Shown: positions 9,266 to 19,708, counted from the first letter of the stretch. The stretch: DNA of 22,061 nucleotides from Isoetes engelmannii (GCA_011763485.2 JAANSK020261605.1:1-22061), one strand, 5' to 3'. The notes: generated by a model not told the origin, from the letters alone. A program made the numbers and translations.

Positions 9266-9745
9266 TGTTTTCAATTACTTTAATGAGCCTGCAGCAAGTA
9301 TCATATCTGTAAACCTGGGCAAGCTTATACAAAAGCTTCAATAGAGGCCAGAACTATAAAAATGTAGATGGGCAGTTTTGGATGAGATTTAGAAAAGGCT
9401 TTCCCCTATATTTGTACAAGTTGTACGTTAAAAACAAAGGATTCTAGAGAAAAGATAAACTAACAGGGGGGAAGGACCCGCTAATACAGAAAACGCGGTG
9501 CAATGCCAAACTAGTGAAGATTTGACACGAAAAGGGACGGACAGCCTTAAAAACAACCAAGGTAATAGACAATAACTGAAAAATAAAAGGTGAGTACCTC
9601 CGATATATCAGCTCCGACAAAGCAGCGCTGCTCCGGCAAGAAGAAGCAAACCCAAGATCGCAAATTTGATGATAGCAAATAAGGAGAGCGGCGCAAAACG
9701 CAAGACGTTGCGGTTACAGTACGGAAAGTGAACCCTAAGGACCTT
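9266..9745 (-). promoter_or_regulatory. KH gene 5' UTR with leader intron and promoter-proximal region
   Basis: On the minus strand a donor GAG|GTACTC (exon end at 9598) and acceptor GCTGCAG (intron end at 9289) delimit a leader intron of about 309 nt. The presumed spliced leader has no ATG before 9265. An AACCCTAA telo-box-like motif lies at 9731-9738 on the plus strand. In plant genes for RNA and translation factors, such motifs occur near the transcription start. The start site itself is not determined. Confidence 0.5.
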
Positions 9746-10344
9746 TGCCTTTATGGTTCGTAAAGGCCACGCCATCCCATGACTGTGTTCGTGAGTTTTT
9801 CAATAGAAAAAAAATTGTATCCTCCTTATGTGGATAGACTACTTCAATCTTGTGTTACTATTTTGCATTACATGAAAATCTATGTTCATTAGCCAACTGG
9901 GCAAGAGGCATGCATCTATCCAAAGATTGATCTTAATCAAGCCTATCTTCTATGGCAGAGTGCCTTGGATGTTTACGACATAAATGATGCAGATGTCATA
10001 GGAGATGGTATATGTTAGAGATAAATGTTGCGTTAAATCGTATTTCGTTTACAGGAGCAACACTCACAATGCGTATTTCTTGCATAATTCTTGCATATTT
10101 TCCACGTATTCTCCTTGTTTTTGCGTAAGTTCACGACGATTTGAACCAGAATCCCTTACCGATTCTTGCCTGCTCTTACAGCAACTCCAGTAGCTTGTTC
10201 AAGTACGTCATCAATTGTAGCTAGACAATGAGCTCAGAGAACGAGTAGCCTCTTATGAGTTAGCCTCTAGCTCGGGGAGGAGGGCATTAGAGCCGAAGAT
10301 CAGTTTGTCATAGAAGTTTGATGGCACTAGATCTAAGCTCTGAT
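9746..10344. other. Upstream flank of the KH gene, no gene recognised
   Basis: This is the divergent upstream side of the KH gene. Only short open frames occur, such as 62 codons at 10005, and none has a recognisable motif. Confidence 0.45.
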
Positions 10345-10952
10345 GCTTTTTGAATCAGATTTGGCTTGTTATTCGGCTTCGCCCTCGCAGGTATCCCACT
10401 GATCGAAAATAGGTCAGACTAGTCGGCCTTTCTGGACCAGCTTTGAGTTGGTTTACCCCTTGCTGGAGAGAAGGGCTCCCGAGTTGCAGAATTTTGCCGT
10501 GTTCACTGTTCGACTTGATGCGTGTTTTGAAGGCACCGATTGATGATGCATGGCAATTACCAAGCTTGGCAACCTCAAACAATGTTCTCGTTCGGCTTTA
10601 GTTTATGCTTTTGAATTCCGTCAGATTGCCATAGACGTGGTCTGGAATGATGCGGCCCTTCGAGATTGTTTGCAAAGAGTGATCCACGCGGATGTGAAAG
10701 ATATGTTGTTGACCATACTAAAGCAATCAAATTTGCAGTTCGTTGTGATAACCGTCTTTTTTACTGTAGGTAAGAAAGATGGAATCGACCTGTTTCTCTA
10801 ATTCTGCAAACTCTAGCTTCTACACCGCCCACATCCCCTAAATCAGATGGAGCAGTCCCTATGCAGATTGATCGTGTGGTTCGAGGCCCTTGTCTGCGTC
10901 AAGAAGTCGCACTGAAAATTAGCATTGGCCACCTGGCCCAAATCGATTGAGC
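10345..10952 (+). pseudogene. Ty3/gypsy gag relic
   Basis: Pieces in different frames give the classic retrotransposon gag order: FLNQI, RPRRYPTDRK (then a stop), LSGPALSWFTP, LLERRAPELQNFAVFTVRLD, then EFRQIAIDVVWNDAALRDCL and HADVKDMLLT, then PMQID and a decayed zinc-knuckle tail GHLAQ. Gag forms the particle shell of LTR retrotransposons. At least two frameshifts and several stops break it, and no protease, reverse transcriptase or integrase follows. The bounding LTRs were not identified. The ordered blocks make a chance match unlikely. Confidence 0.8.
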
Positions 10953-12458
10953 AAGCGAAACTTATCAAAAAAACAAATTTAATCAAATTGGGGCTTTAAC
11001 CCAATATGCTCCAAATTGATTTGGGGAGGAGGAGAAGCTGGGAGGAGGACCAACAGCTTGTGCAAGCAAGAGGAGGATGGAAAACCTTCGTGATAACAGT
11101 CCAGCCAGGATACCAGTTAGTAGGATTAGTTAGCTTGAATTTCTAGATAGGAACTGACCCTTGGTTGCTTAGATGGATGATTAGTTAGTATGTTGCCAAG
11201 CAATTGATGTTATGAATGGACCAATAATGGTAGTTCTTTGCTGCACCTCTTGTGAGGGAGGGCAGAAACCTAAAAGGCTATTAGAATTAAAGATGTTTCT
11301 AGCTAGGACCTCATAAAATCCAATAAATGCAGCTGGTGCATAGAGTCCACCTGGCTGTAGATGCGATGATGTGATTGAGCACCAGATAACGGACACAATG
11401 GTGAAGTGGAGGCGGGGCCTTGCTGAGCTTGGCTAATGGGGCCCAATGGGGGTTCACATTTGTTTTGCGTAAAAACCATCAGTGTGGAAGAAATGGATTT
11501 TTTTTTACTAGTTGCGTACGTATACTTACTCTGCAAAATACTAGTTGCATAGGAGATACACAAAGGGTTCTTCATTTTTAACCAGATTCTTATTTTTAAT
11601 CGTATATAAACAATATTTTCATTAGATTAGGTGAATTAAGTAATGTTTTATATGGTTTGAGAAATTTTATATGTTCCAGAGCTTTCTGGTTTTCCCGGGG
11701 TTGGCGGAGCGGAAGTTCGCCATCTGGCGAGACTTCTTGGGGATTGTGAATCTTGACGGGCATTTTGTTCAGTAATTGTTGTGGGGATGACGAGATGGTG
11801 GGGTATTGTTGCCTCTTCGGGGCAGTTTCTCTTCCTCTTCACTCACTTTATATCATTGTTATTCTTTTAATTTAATGCGAAAGTTCTTCAATAAAAAAAA
11901 AATATGGGGTATGTAGAAATACTTTATGGGTTATAAATATGAAGGATGACTGGGATGTATGAGAACGGTTTTTTTATTGTGAATAGTGGTAGATAAAGGA
12001 TTTTTTTATGACCCTAGGAACGCAGATGCCATATCCAAACTATATATAGGTGAATCCCCCGGGATGGGGCCCCTATAGTGTGCTAGGCTTATAGTTGGTC
12101 ACTGAGTGTGGGTCGGGTATAGTCTGACACCCCCGGGCTAGGATTCAATCTATAGGGTGGTCTTGAGCTCGATAGCTAGGGGGGGAGGGGAGGGGGGTTC
12201 TTGACCTATGACACTGGGGAGTAAGTCGGGTACAGACGTGGGGTGCCCTGATGGTGGCTGCGGTCCTCTAGCCACCCATGTAATCATTGTGCTCTTCGAA
12301 GGGACTTGTCCCATTCCTGCCTCATCGGACCAGAGAGATGCAACCTGGAGTAGTCTCATAGAGTGACTCCATGAGATTACATCTCCGGAAGGCTACAATC
12401 ACACCAAATCATGTCTCTGCCTATCTACAAATTATGCACAGGAGGGACGGATGGAATG
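10953..12458. other. Repeat-derived or unknown DNA, no gene
   Basis: I see no protein motif on either strand. 11640-11860 is GC-richer and resembles the untranslated part of an old retroelement, but I cannot name it. 12000-12250 has several G/C runs. Confidence 0.4.
12179..12197 (+). other. G-quadruplex-capable tract
   Basis: Runs of 7, 4 and 6 G separated by single A residues satisfy the four-run G3 pattern if the first run is split. Nothing functional is known from the context. Confidence 0.5.
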
Positions 12459-12491
12459 CACTACAAGAAAATCGCGAAATCTCTTGTAGTG
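12459..12491. mobile_element. 33-bp miniature CACTA element with 3-bp target duplication
   Basis: The sequence starts CACTACAAGA and ends with its exact reverse complement TCTTGTAGTG. It is flanked on both sides by ATG (12456-12458 and 12492-12494). CACTA (En/Spm) transposons have such ends and make 3-bp duplications. The interior, around TCGCGA, continues the inverted symmetry, so almost the whole element is two facing ends. Read inward from the right, the end is CACTACAAGAGAT, which matches 13 bp of the CACTA end at 21320. Confidence 0.75.
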
Positions 12492-12828
12492 ATGGACTAC
12501 CCTAGCCAATGTTATATGCGAGCCAACGACATTGTCATGATTCCGTATGTTGATATTCAGAGACCCTGACCATCAGTTGACCTCGACCATCAGTTGACCC
12601 CGTTGATTCTGAGCCCGATGTAGAACCCTCACCTATGATGCATCGTATATGTTATGTTCATGTACGTTCAGGATCATACTGATGATGGATGGGCCACCTG
12701 TCGTGATGACATATTGTTTATGTTATATTATTGCTAGTGCCAACATGTATGCATGCTTCTGCCATATAGGAGATCCCAGCAAAGGAATGGGACAATGACA
12801 CTTTCGTGTCCATCACTGGGACACTTGG

Positions 12829-12856
12829 GCCATCACAAGTGTCCCGAGTTAGAGGA
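12829..12856. repeat. Short hairpin
   Basis: GGGACACTT and AAGTGTCCC form a perfect 9-bp stem around a 10-nt loop. Confidence 0.7.
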
Positions 12857-12904
12857 GAGGTGATAGTGTTGCTGAGAAAGGGGACTTCTCAGGGACATCT
12901 CGTA

Positions 12905-12930
12905 TCTACACGATGGGAGCATCGTATGGA
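12905..12930 (-). repeat. Hairpin copy related to 20989-21011 and 21148-21168
   Basis: CACGATG and CATCGT flank GGAG. On the minus strand the sequence reads CCATACGATGCTCCCATCGT, close to the hairpin cores near 21000 and 21155. Confidence 0.5.
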
Positions 12931-12986
12931 CGGGGGAGATTGATCGTTTGAGCGGGTCCTATGCGTCATGTTAGCCGATGCTCACT

Positions 12987-13088
12987 CAATTCACTCCCAT
13001 TGAATAGAACCTTTGTGAATCAATTCACTCCCATTGGATAGAACCTTTGTGAATTAATTCATTCCCATTGGATAGAACCTCTTGAATT
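12987..13088 (+). repeat. 34-bp tandem repeat, three units
   Basis: Units start at 12987, 13021 and 13055. All contain AATTCA(C/T)TCCCATTG, then ATAGAACCT, with only a few differences. Confidence 0.9.
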
Positions 13089-13089
13089 C

Positions 13090-13604
13090 TTCCATTTCAA
13101 GAGTCGTCTGCTCTGCGAGTATTTTCTCTACTTTAGGATTGATTTTAAGTTCGACAGACATCCGAGTTTTATACTGCAAGGTGATAGCAGACAATGTGGT
13201 AGTTGGTAGATATGAAGATATAGACGATGAAGAGGTGGAAGCTTTCTTGGTCTATTCAGTATTTAACTTCTGCAAGTACTTTTTTATTCTTTTTACAGCA
13301 AGGGTATCACAAATATTAATATCCTCTGCAGGAGGAGGCATCAGGTACTTAGGCTTTGTCAGGTTGACTACTACAGACGACAAAGGCCTAGTTAGATCCA
13401 CATCAGAATGTTCCTTTGCAGAAGATGGCTCACCAAGAGTAGCCAAAGGAACCACATTTCTTTTTTATTCAGGGCTCCTAGCCAGTTCATTTCCATTATA
13501 TGTGGCATCTTGTTGTCTTTCTTGGCCTTAATTATACATGGAGGAGGCTTCTTGTCATTGGCAAGACCACATCTACACTTGCTGATCCGATGAGAAGATT
13601 GCAT
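13090..13604 (-). pseudogene. Broken reading frame, family not recognised
   Basis: On the minus strand a frame runs from 13604 to 13392. A second frame from 13455 to about 13090 is interrupted by one TAG near 13250 and continues with a Ser-rich stretch and a charged segment. Joined, the parts would span about 170 codons. A Cys-containing, Lys-rich segment occurs near the start. The long low-stop reading with a single frameshift and a single stop suggests a decayed gene, perhaps part of a transposon. I see no diagnostic domain. The plus-strand frame at 13082-13531 is the alternative, but it lacks motifs too. Confidence 0.35.
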
Positions 13605-13954
13605 GTTATATCCAAAAGTGCTAGGAACTCATACGATGGTAGTGTCCACCCGTAGCCTTTGGCATTAGTAGGCATGTTCTTGACAAGGATTGTTTTGCTT
13701 GCTAGCAACCATCATAGTGGGATCATGGTTTTGCCATCACAAATACGTATTCCACAAATTGTAATTGTTGTGTATCCCACATTACGATTATAATGCCAAC
13801 CTGCTCGAAGTCTTTAAACCCCTTTCCCGTTCGCAAAAAAAGGCACATGTCCTTTCTTCTATCCTCGTTAGTCTGGGATATTGCTTGTGCTATCTCCATA
13901 GTCCATTTTCTATTGGCACTGAGTTACAAAGCAGATTGATTCCACATCTGCCCA
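13605..13954. other. Noncoding, possibly upstream part of the broken frame
   Basis: On the minus strand an open stretch with one stop (about 13790-13540) could extend the decayed reading frame in another frame. There is no recognised domain. Confidence 0.3.
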
Positions 13955-14293
13955 GATCTATAGTGACCCTAAGACATACGATAGTTGTAAAAGGCTCCCT
14001 TGTCAAGCCATGATCTATAGCAACCCTTACAACTTCAACCACTAAACTCCCACCTATGACATATGGTAATCTCAAGTGAACTCAATGAGGTATTGACAAA
14101 ACCCATACACTCCAAATTCCTCAAGTCAAATTGAAAGTGAATCGACTCGGCAAAGAGACCATCCAAACAACCACAACACAGATGCATTTCACAAAAAACG
14201 AAATAAACTAATACCAGTTCAAGATGCTTGTATAAAGACCATTCAAAGAGACAAAAAACTCAAGCATTTTGCCATCCAAACAACTGTCAAACA
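13955..14293 (+). repeat. 339-bp direct repeat, copy 1
   Basis: It matches 15341-15678 at an offset of 1385-1386 bp with about 20-30 substitutions, including the shared segments ATAGTGACCCTAAGACATAC and CCATCCAAACAACTGTCAAA. The ends do not show a clear TG...CA LTR structure. Confidence 0.9.
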
Positions 14294-15340
14294 TACAAAA
14301 ACAAAATAGACCTTGACCAATAGCTATGACACATTTAGTGCAAATAAAAGCTCTAGAACTTCCATTGTCCTCAAAATAAACACTCAAGGGTTCTTTTAAA
14401 ATCCAATCTTGAGAATATTGCGATTACTGGAAAGGCAAAAAGGTTCAAAAGACACTAGTCTGAGCGATCTTGTAAAAACCCCAAAGTTCCATCACAATAT
14501 TGAATGACATAGAAGCTAGCCACGAGAATGTAGACAACGCGAAGGGAGGAAATGAAAACTAGATCAAACCATGAATGAACTGAAAATGAAAGGCTAGCAT
14601 GGCGAGGTCCAAAAAGAGTAATCGAGATGATACAACGAACAGATATTATCAAGGCATAGCTCACAAGACGAACCGACCAATGAGAGTACAAACTTGAAAC
14701 TGCCACAATCAATAAACCAGCATCGATCTATGCATAATATAAAGCACAGAACGGAGTAAGGATGACGAAGAAAAGTGGCCATGGAACGAGAGGAAGAGCA
14801 TAAAGCTATGCTTAACTTGCATGACTCTAGGCAATGCAAAACCAAATAGATGCTCAACACGACAAAGTCTTCAATCAAGAAAAATGGAAGGGAACTCAAA
14901 ACAACATGAACTCTAACTGAGGAAAAAGGGTGGTGGTTGGAAAAATTGGTGACTAAAAAGAGAAAACAAACCAAGGTAACCCAGACCTTAAACTTGCAAA
15001 AAGGGGTCAACTAATATGAACAAAGTTTCGAGAAAGCACGGGCAATGAGTAACAAGAAAATATACAAAAGCACACGATGATGCAAGTTGAATGGACAAGA
15101 CATGGAGGCTTCTTCAACCAAGAAGGCAACAAGCAACAATTGAACAAACTACAAATTGACAGACACTATAGTTAAAAAATGGTTAAGCAAAATACAAACA
15201 ATTCTCAAACCAAACCTCTCATAATTTCACAACCATAGCATCGTGCCCATATTGTACCAAGCAAGCCCTGATCACCTCTCACACTTCCACATCCATAGCA
15301 TTGTATCACAACCAACTCCATAATGTACCAAGCAAGCCCT
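14294..15340. other. DNA between the 339-bp repeats, noncoding
   Basis: The plus strand is strongly A-rich and T-poor, which opens long minus-strand frames (such as 15010-14594) with no domain. A TGTACCAAGCAAGCCCTGAT motif recurs at 15253 and 15324 (71-bp spacing). Confidence 0.55.
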
Positions 15341-15678
15341 GATTTATAGTGACCCTAAGACATACGGTAGTTGTAAAAACCTCCCTTGTCAAGCCATGAT
15401 CTATAGCAACCCTTACAACTTCAACCACTAAACTCCCACCTATGACATATGGTAATCTTATGTGAACTCAATGAGGTATTGACAAAACCCATACACTCCC
15501 AACTCCTCAAGTCATATTGAAAGTGAACCGACTCGGCTAAGAGACCACCCAAACAACCACAACATATGCATTTCGCCAAATATGAAATAAACTAATACCA
15601 ACTCAAGATGCTTGTATAAAGACCACTCAAAGAGACCAAAAAACGCAAGCATTTTGCCATCCAAACAACTGTCAAACC
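15341..15678 (+). repeat. 339-bp direct repeat, copy 2
   Basis: This is the partner of 13955-14293. The bases just upstream (GCCCTGATTTATAG against GCCCAGATCTATAG) also agree, so the homology may begin slightly earlier. Confidence 0.9.
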
Positions 15679-16031
15679 TACATCAAGAGAAAGTACTCTG
15701 CGCTAGCGAGACCTTCAAGGTGTAGAGTTAGGACTCTAAAATACTATATAAAGACAAGGAAATTGGTTAAAAATCACATCAAAAGTTTGGACGTGGTTAG
15801 GAACAAATGAGAACTAAGAAGAAAACCAAACATATTATCAGAAGATTATGAAACCAACAAAGGTTTAAAGATTTTAGTCATAAGTACAGTACTTCAAGGG
15901 CCTACCTCTACCTAATTCGTGATAAACAAACCATGCTATATACGATTAGGATAAATGATGAGACAAGTGCACTATACTATCAACGATGCCTAAGATAAAG
16001 ATACATGATTACTAGAATGGGGAGTTGCCCA
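15679..16031. other. Noncoding flank of the LINE
   Basis: No gene or repeat is recognised. It borders the 3' tail of the minus-strand LINE. Confidence 0.45.
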
Positions 16032-16277
16032 CAATTGAATTGAATTGAATTGATTTTACGTCGTAATGACCAAGCGGTCCTATGACTGAATGCAACATAG
16101 TGTGAGTACAGCTTCAACACCAAATTGTAATTGTACATTTACAGTGCGACTGATTCAGTCCGAAATCAGGGGAGAGTGGTGAAAAAATCTCATTGTGAGT
16201 GGGAAAAAAATAACTCCCCCTTCATCTGATACCCAAGATACCTTATGGTATCGCTCCACGGCGGTTACCATCGATTT

Positions 16278-16532
16278 TTATTTGTGGTTTGTGTAATAGA
16301 TTTGGTTTTTGCTCCTCTTGTCATGTTCCTCGAGCATTTCTCTTAGGGCTGTTGCAATCCATTTTTCATTTGATACATCCCTTGTTCCCTTCTCAACATG
16401 TGTCTTCCAGTCTATCCGATTCCATCTTGCTCTTATTTTCACATACGCTGGGCATCTGTTCCAGAAATGAATTTCATCATTGACCTCTTTCATGTTACAG
16501 AACCTGCATAATCTGTCTTCCCTTGGTATCAC
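16278..16532 (-). pseudogene. LINE C-terminal zinc-finger segment
   Basis: The motif RLCRFCNMKEVNDEIHFWNR followed by CPAY gives C-x2-C-x8-H-x4-C, the C-terminal CCHC-type finger of non-LTR retrotransposons, thought to bind nucleic acid. It ends at a stop at 16278. Upstream it is separated from the rest of the protein by a frame break. Confidence 0.8.
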
Positions 16533-16626
16533 TAGCCTCTTCCATCTGCCTTACTCTATTTCTAATTTATGTGTTCCAGATCTGAACCTGCATATCGTGA
16601 AGCGCATGGCCTTTGATGTATTGATG

Positions 16627-17157
16627 TCAATGTAAATTGGTTGCCCTATACTGCTTTCCGGGTTCATGGTCTTTCTGTAGAGTTTCAGTTTCACATCTGG
16701 CTACATATCGATCCATGCTTTCATCAATCTGCCCCTGAGGCTTGATTTTTCTCCTTGTATTATTTTGTTGTCTATCTCGGTCCATAGATTGCAGCCAAAT
16801 TTCCTGTCCCAATCCTCCAACAGGTTGCTCCAAATTTTTGGCTAAGAAGGATATTGCTCTTTCGAGGCCCAATATTTCAAATGGTGTAATTGCAGTCACA
16901 TGAAGAGCTATCGCTGCCGGTGTTGCCTGTTTAATCCCCAATTTTTTGCACTGGAAATGTTTTATTACTCTCTCTGGTTTTATCCATTTAGTACCTGCCG
17001 TACTACACCCCCATACTTCTACTCCGTATAACATTGCTGGTGTTACTGTCATGCCGAACATTTGAATCTTTATCCCCCAATCCATTATGATGTGTTTTGC
17101 ACATACTGCTTGCATCCCATAGTAGTTCTTAATTGCCAGCTGCCATCTTTCTTCCAT
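16627..17157 (-). pseudogene. LINE post-reverse-transcriptase region
   Basis: An open run of 176 codons includes PAMLYGVEVWG, the usual motif soon after the RT palm in non-LTR elements. It then enters a charged region and stops at 16627, in a different frame from the finger segment. Confidence 0.75.
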
Positions 17158-17205
17158 CCCCTGTTTCCATGTTCTCTTGTTTCCTGTCCTGTATCCGAGA
17201 TATTT

Positions 17206-17745
17206 TTACTCCTCCACTTTGTTTACTGACTGCCCCAGATATGTCATCATGTCATCCTCTTTCCTCGGCCTTCCAAAACTTACTATTTTTGTTTTTTCCA
17301 GATTAACAGTTAGCCATGTTCGTGTACAAAATTCCTCCAATATTCCAAGTAGATGCTTCTGTTCATTTCCTTCGGTGGTCATTAGTATTAGATCATCTGC
17401 ATATAACATATTCAGAACCTTAGTTTCTCTCATTTTTGGGGCATAGCCATCCCCACTTTTGTTTCTTATAAATTCCCCAATCGCACCGATATATAACCCA
17501 AATATCTTTGGTGATAAAGGGCACCCCTGCTTGCCTCTAATGTCACATTCGATCCCCTCATCTGCCAATCCCATTTTTGCCTCTACCTTTTCATATAATT
17601 GGGCTATCGCTGTCAACAAGCTGATGGGCAGTTCCAACTGTTGGAGTCTCAGTAAAAGCTTGTCTCTTGGAACGGTGTTGAATGCTTTTTTGAAGTCAAC
17701 GAAGCAGCAATACAACTTTTTCCCTTTGGATCTAGTGTCTTCTAT
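17206..17745 (-). pseudogene. LINE reverse transcriptase palm
   Basis: The frame shows CCFVDFKKAFNTVPRDKLL (catalytic Asp in FVDF), GKQGCPLSPKIFGLYI and LNMLYADDLILM (the catalytic YADD at 17403-17392), then a primer-grip-like LEKTKIVSFG. These are the core reverse transcriptase motifs. The frame ends at a stop at 17206. The fingers region lies upstream in other frames with stops. Confidence 0.92.
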
Positions 17746-17967
17746 CAGTACTCTTGAGAGTTACCAGGTGGTCTATTATTGAATGATTTGGCCTAAACCC
17801 TGCCTCCTCAACTGCTTGTTTCTGGTTTCTTTTGGCCCATTTCGTCACCCTTACCTTTATAATTTGATGTACCCTTTTGCCATACCACTACTGACCATTA
17901 TTGTTATGTAATTATTAGGATTCAATGCGTCACCTCTTTTTAGCAATGGGATGATCTTGTTGCATTG

Positions 17968-18315
17968 TCAGCTTTGTGGTAATCCGTCCATGAGCGCTGC
18001 ATTGAAGATCCTGGTTACTATGGCTATCAAGCTGTCCCCTGCTGCTTTGAAGATGTTGGTCGTAAATCCTAGGAGGTCTGGCGCCTTATTGTTACTTAAT
18101 CTGTATAACGCTTTCCCAACCTCTTCCTCCGAAAATTCCTCCTCTATATCTCCCACTGGAATTTGAATCTTTTCTGCGTCGGAGTTGTATAGTTTTTGCA
18201 AGTGTTGTTTCCAGATCCTCCCGTCCTTCAACATGACTGCACTATGTTTCTTCTTGAATAATTTCCAGAAATCCCTCGGATGCATCTTTATTTGAGTCAC
18301 ATTTTTTCGCTGCAA
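17968..18315 (-). pseudogene. LINE pre-RT and fingers segment
   Basis: FSEEEVGKALYRLSNNKAPD marks the N-terminal reverse transcriptase block (Ev..al..L..nKApG). It ends near DGLPQS, where motif 0/1 of the RT normally begins. Stops between 17790 and 17960 separate it from the palm. Confidence 0.75.
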
Positions 18316-18754
18316 TTTTGTTATGTAGGCCCTTTTCTTGCTCCTTATTACTTTTGTATATTTTTCTTCAAATTCCTTGTATCTCTCTGTGCCTCTTCAA
18401 AGTTTTGCTGCCTTTTTTGTCCTTTTAGAGTCCCAATCATACCATTTTGCTTGCTGAATTTCCTCTCTTTTCCTTGATTCATGTGTACCCTTTCCAGAAT
18501 GCTCTCACATCTCTTTGTTAGTATATTATCCAGTTGTTTCCCCATTCTATCTGCATCCGTTCCATCCCATGTTACATTACTTGTCATCTCTTCCATATTT
18601 AGTCTGAAATCATCCAGTCTGTTTGCATTCAGTATGTACCTTATCTGATCATCGATCTCCTATTTACCAATTTGATGACAACCTTGATTGGTCAATGAGT
18701 TTTTCTTGTGCCTACTGGCCATTCCAACAACTTGAATTCTTTTTGATGACATCA

Positions 18755-19302
18755 GATCTATTATCAGGTAGTCTACTATACTCTTATCTGCATATGTCTG
18801 ACAAGTATATCCACCTGATCCTCTCTATTTTCTTACTCCGTTTGCTAAGATCATGGCGGCTCCCGAGTATATATCCACTAGCATTCTTCCTTGTGTACCC
18901 ATTTCCATGTAACCCTCTGAAATTCGCTCAAATCTTGGGCGTGTTTCAATGATTCATGCCCCAAGCTCGGTAGATATGATGTATTTTGCATGTTCCTTCC
19001 CTGTTCTGACGTTGAAATCCCCAATTCCAACGACCATGCCCTTTGTTTTTTATTTATCCAAAACTTCACCAATCTGGACAAATTTTTGCACATCTGAATT
19101 TGATTGAATGTACCCTTCCGTACCCGCTTCTTATACCTTCCCGTCCAGTATCTTCTTGCGTAGCACATAACATGCCACACCATCCGTTCCTCTCCCTCTA
19201 ACTCCATTCTTCCATTTCCACACCGATACCAGCAGATACCCTTGAATTTTCGATAAAACTTTGTTCCTGTTATTCCCAGGTTTCAGCTAAGCACATCAGA
19301 TC
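18755..19302 (-). pseudogene. LINE endonuclease (EEP fold), decayed
   Basis: Pieces in different frames give DLMCLAETW (near 19302-19276, the catalytic Glu motif), GIGDFNVRTG (GDFN at 19022-19011) and SIVDYLIIDLMSS (near 18785-18750). These are typical of the apurinic-endonuclease-like domain that nicks target DNA. Several stops interrupt it and the terminal SDH motif was not found. Confidence 0.75.
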
Positions 19303-19518
19303 TTCCTTTCGAATTGTGCCAGTCCCTCCCCATCGTTCCATGGATACCCGCTGCTTTTTGGGTTGGGGAAAAATTTGAGGTTGTTCGAGGTAATGCTTGA
19401 CAATTCTATGTTGTATTGAGGTATAAGGTACATGCATGAGCTTCTAAAATCTATTGCAACAAATTTTACTTGATTTGGAGCTGATTTGGTCAAGAAAAAG
19501 TGGTCGAAAATTTTAGAG

Positions 19519-19585
19519 GACTCTTAACGTGCGCATGGAGGCAGTCTAAGCTTCTCACAGGTGGCTTAGACACATGATGAGAGTC
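19519..19585. repeat. 67-bp palindromic unit, copy 1
   Basis: It starts GACTCTTAACGTGCGC and ends with GATGAGAGTC. The ends are imperfect reverse complements, with a CTTCTCACAGGTGGCTTAG-like middle. The length is identical in all four copies. Confidence 0.75.
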
Positions 19586-19708
19586 ATGGTCTGTTTGGGC
19601 TCCAAGACTAGGTTTAATACTACAACTAAGATCATAATCTTGCTCTACAGACCAAACTAAACTTCATTGTTTGGCAAAACAAATAATTATTATCACAATT
19701 CGAGGAAG

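Larger units (their letters stand above)
12495..12986. other. Noncoding stretch with short repeats and hairpins
   Basis: It contains a 17-bp spaced duplicate of GACCATCAGTTGACC (12568 and 12585) and two hairpins listed separately. No coding motif is seen. Confidence 0.4.
16032..19340 (-). mobile_element. Non-LTR retrotransposon (LINE), 5' truncated and broken
   Basis: Read on the minus strand, the order is endonuclease (19302-18755), linker, reverse transcriptase (about 18140-17206), post-RT region (17157-16627), CCHC-like finger (16532-16278), 3' UTR, then a short hairpin (GACC/GGTC at 16068-16079) and a tail of TTGAA/TTCAA pentamers (16032-16052). Stops and frameshifts separate the pieces, so the copy is dead. 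ORF1 and the first part of the endonuclease are missing, as expected from 5' truncation. The HF...C finger and pentamer tail differ from typical plant L1 elements with poly(A) tails. The clade is undecided. Confidence 0.88.

Noticed and set aside
10005-10193. 62-codon ORF upstream of the KH gene
   Set aside because: Short, no motif, and no splice or promoter context.
12987-13088. CRISPR array
   Set aside because: The units are contiguous 34-bp tandem copies with no spacers, in a eukaryotic context.
14594-15010. 138-codon minus-strand ORF
   Set aside because: It is opened by the A-rich, T-poor plus strand. No domain, no start context, and no neighbouring coding signal.
13955-15678. LTR retrotransposon with 339-bp LTRs
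   Set aside because: No TG...CA ends, primer-binding site, polypurine tract, gag-pol or target duplication could be shown, so only a direct repeat is claimed.
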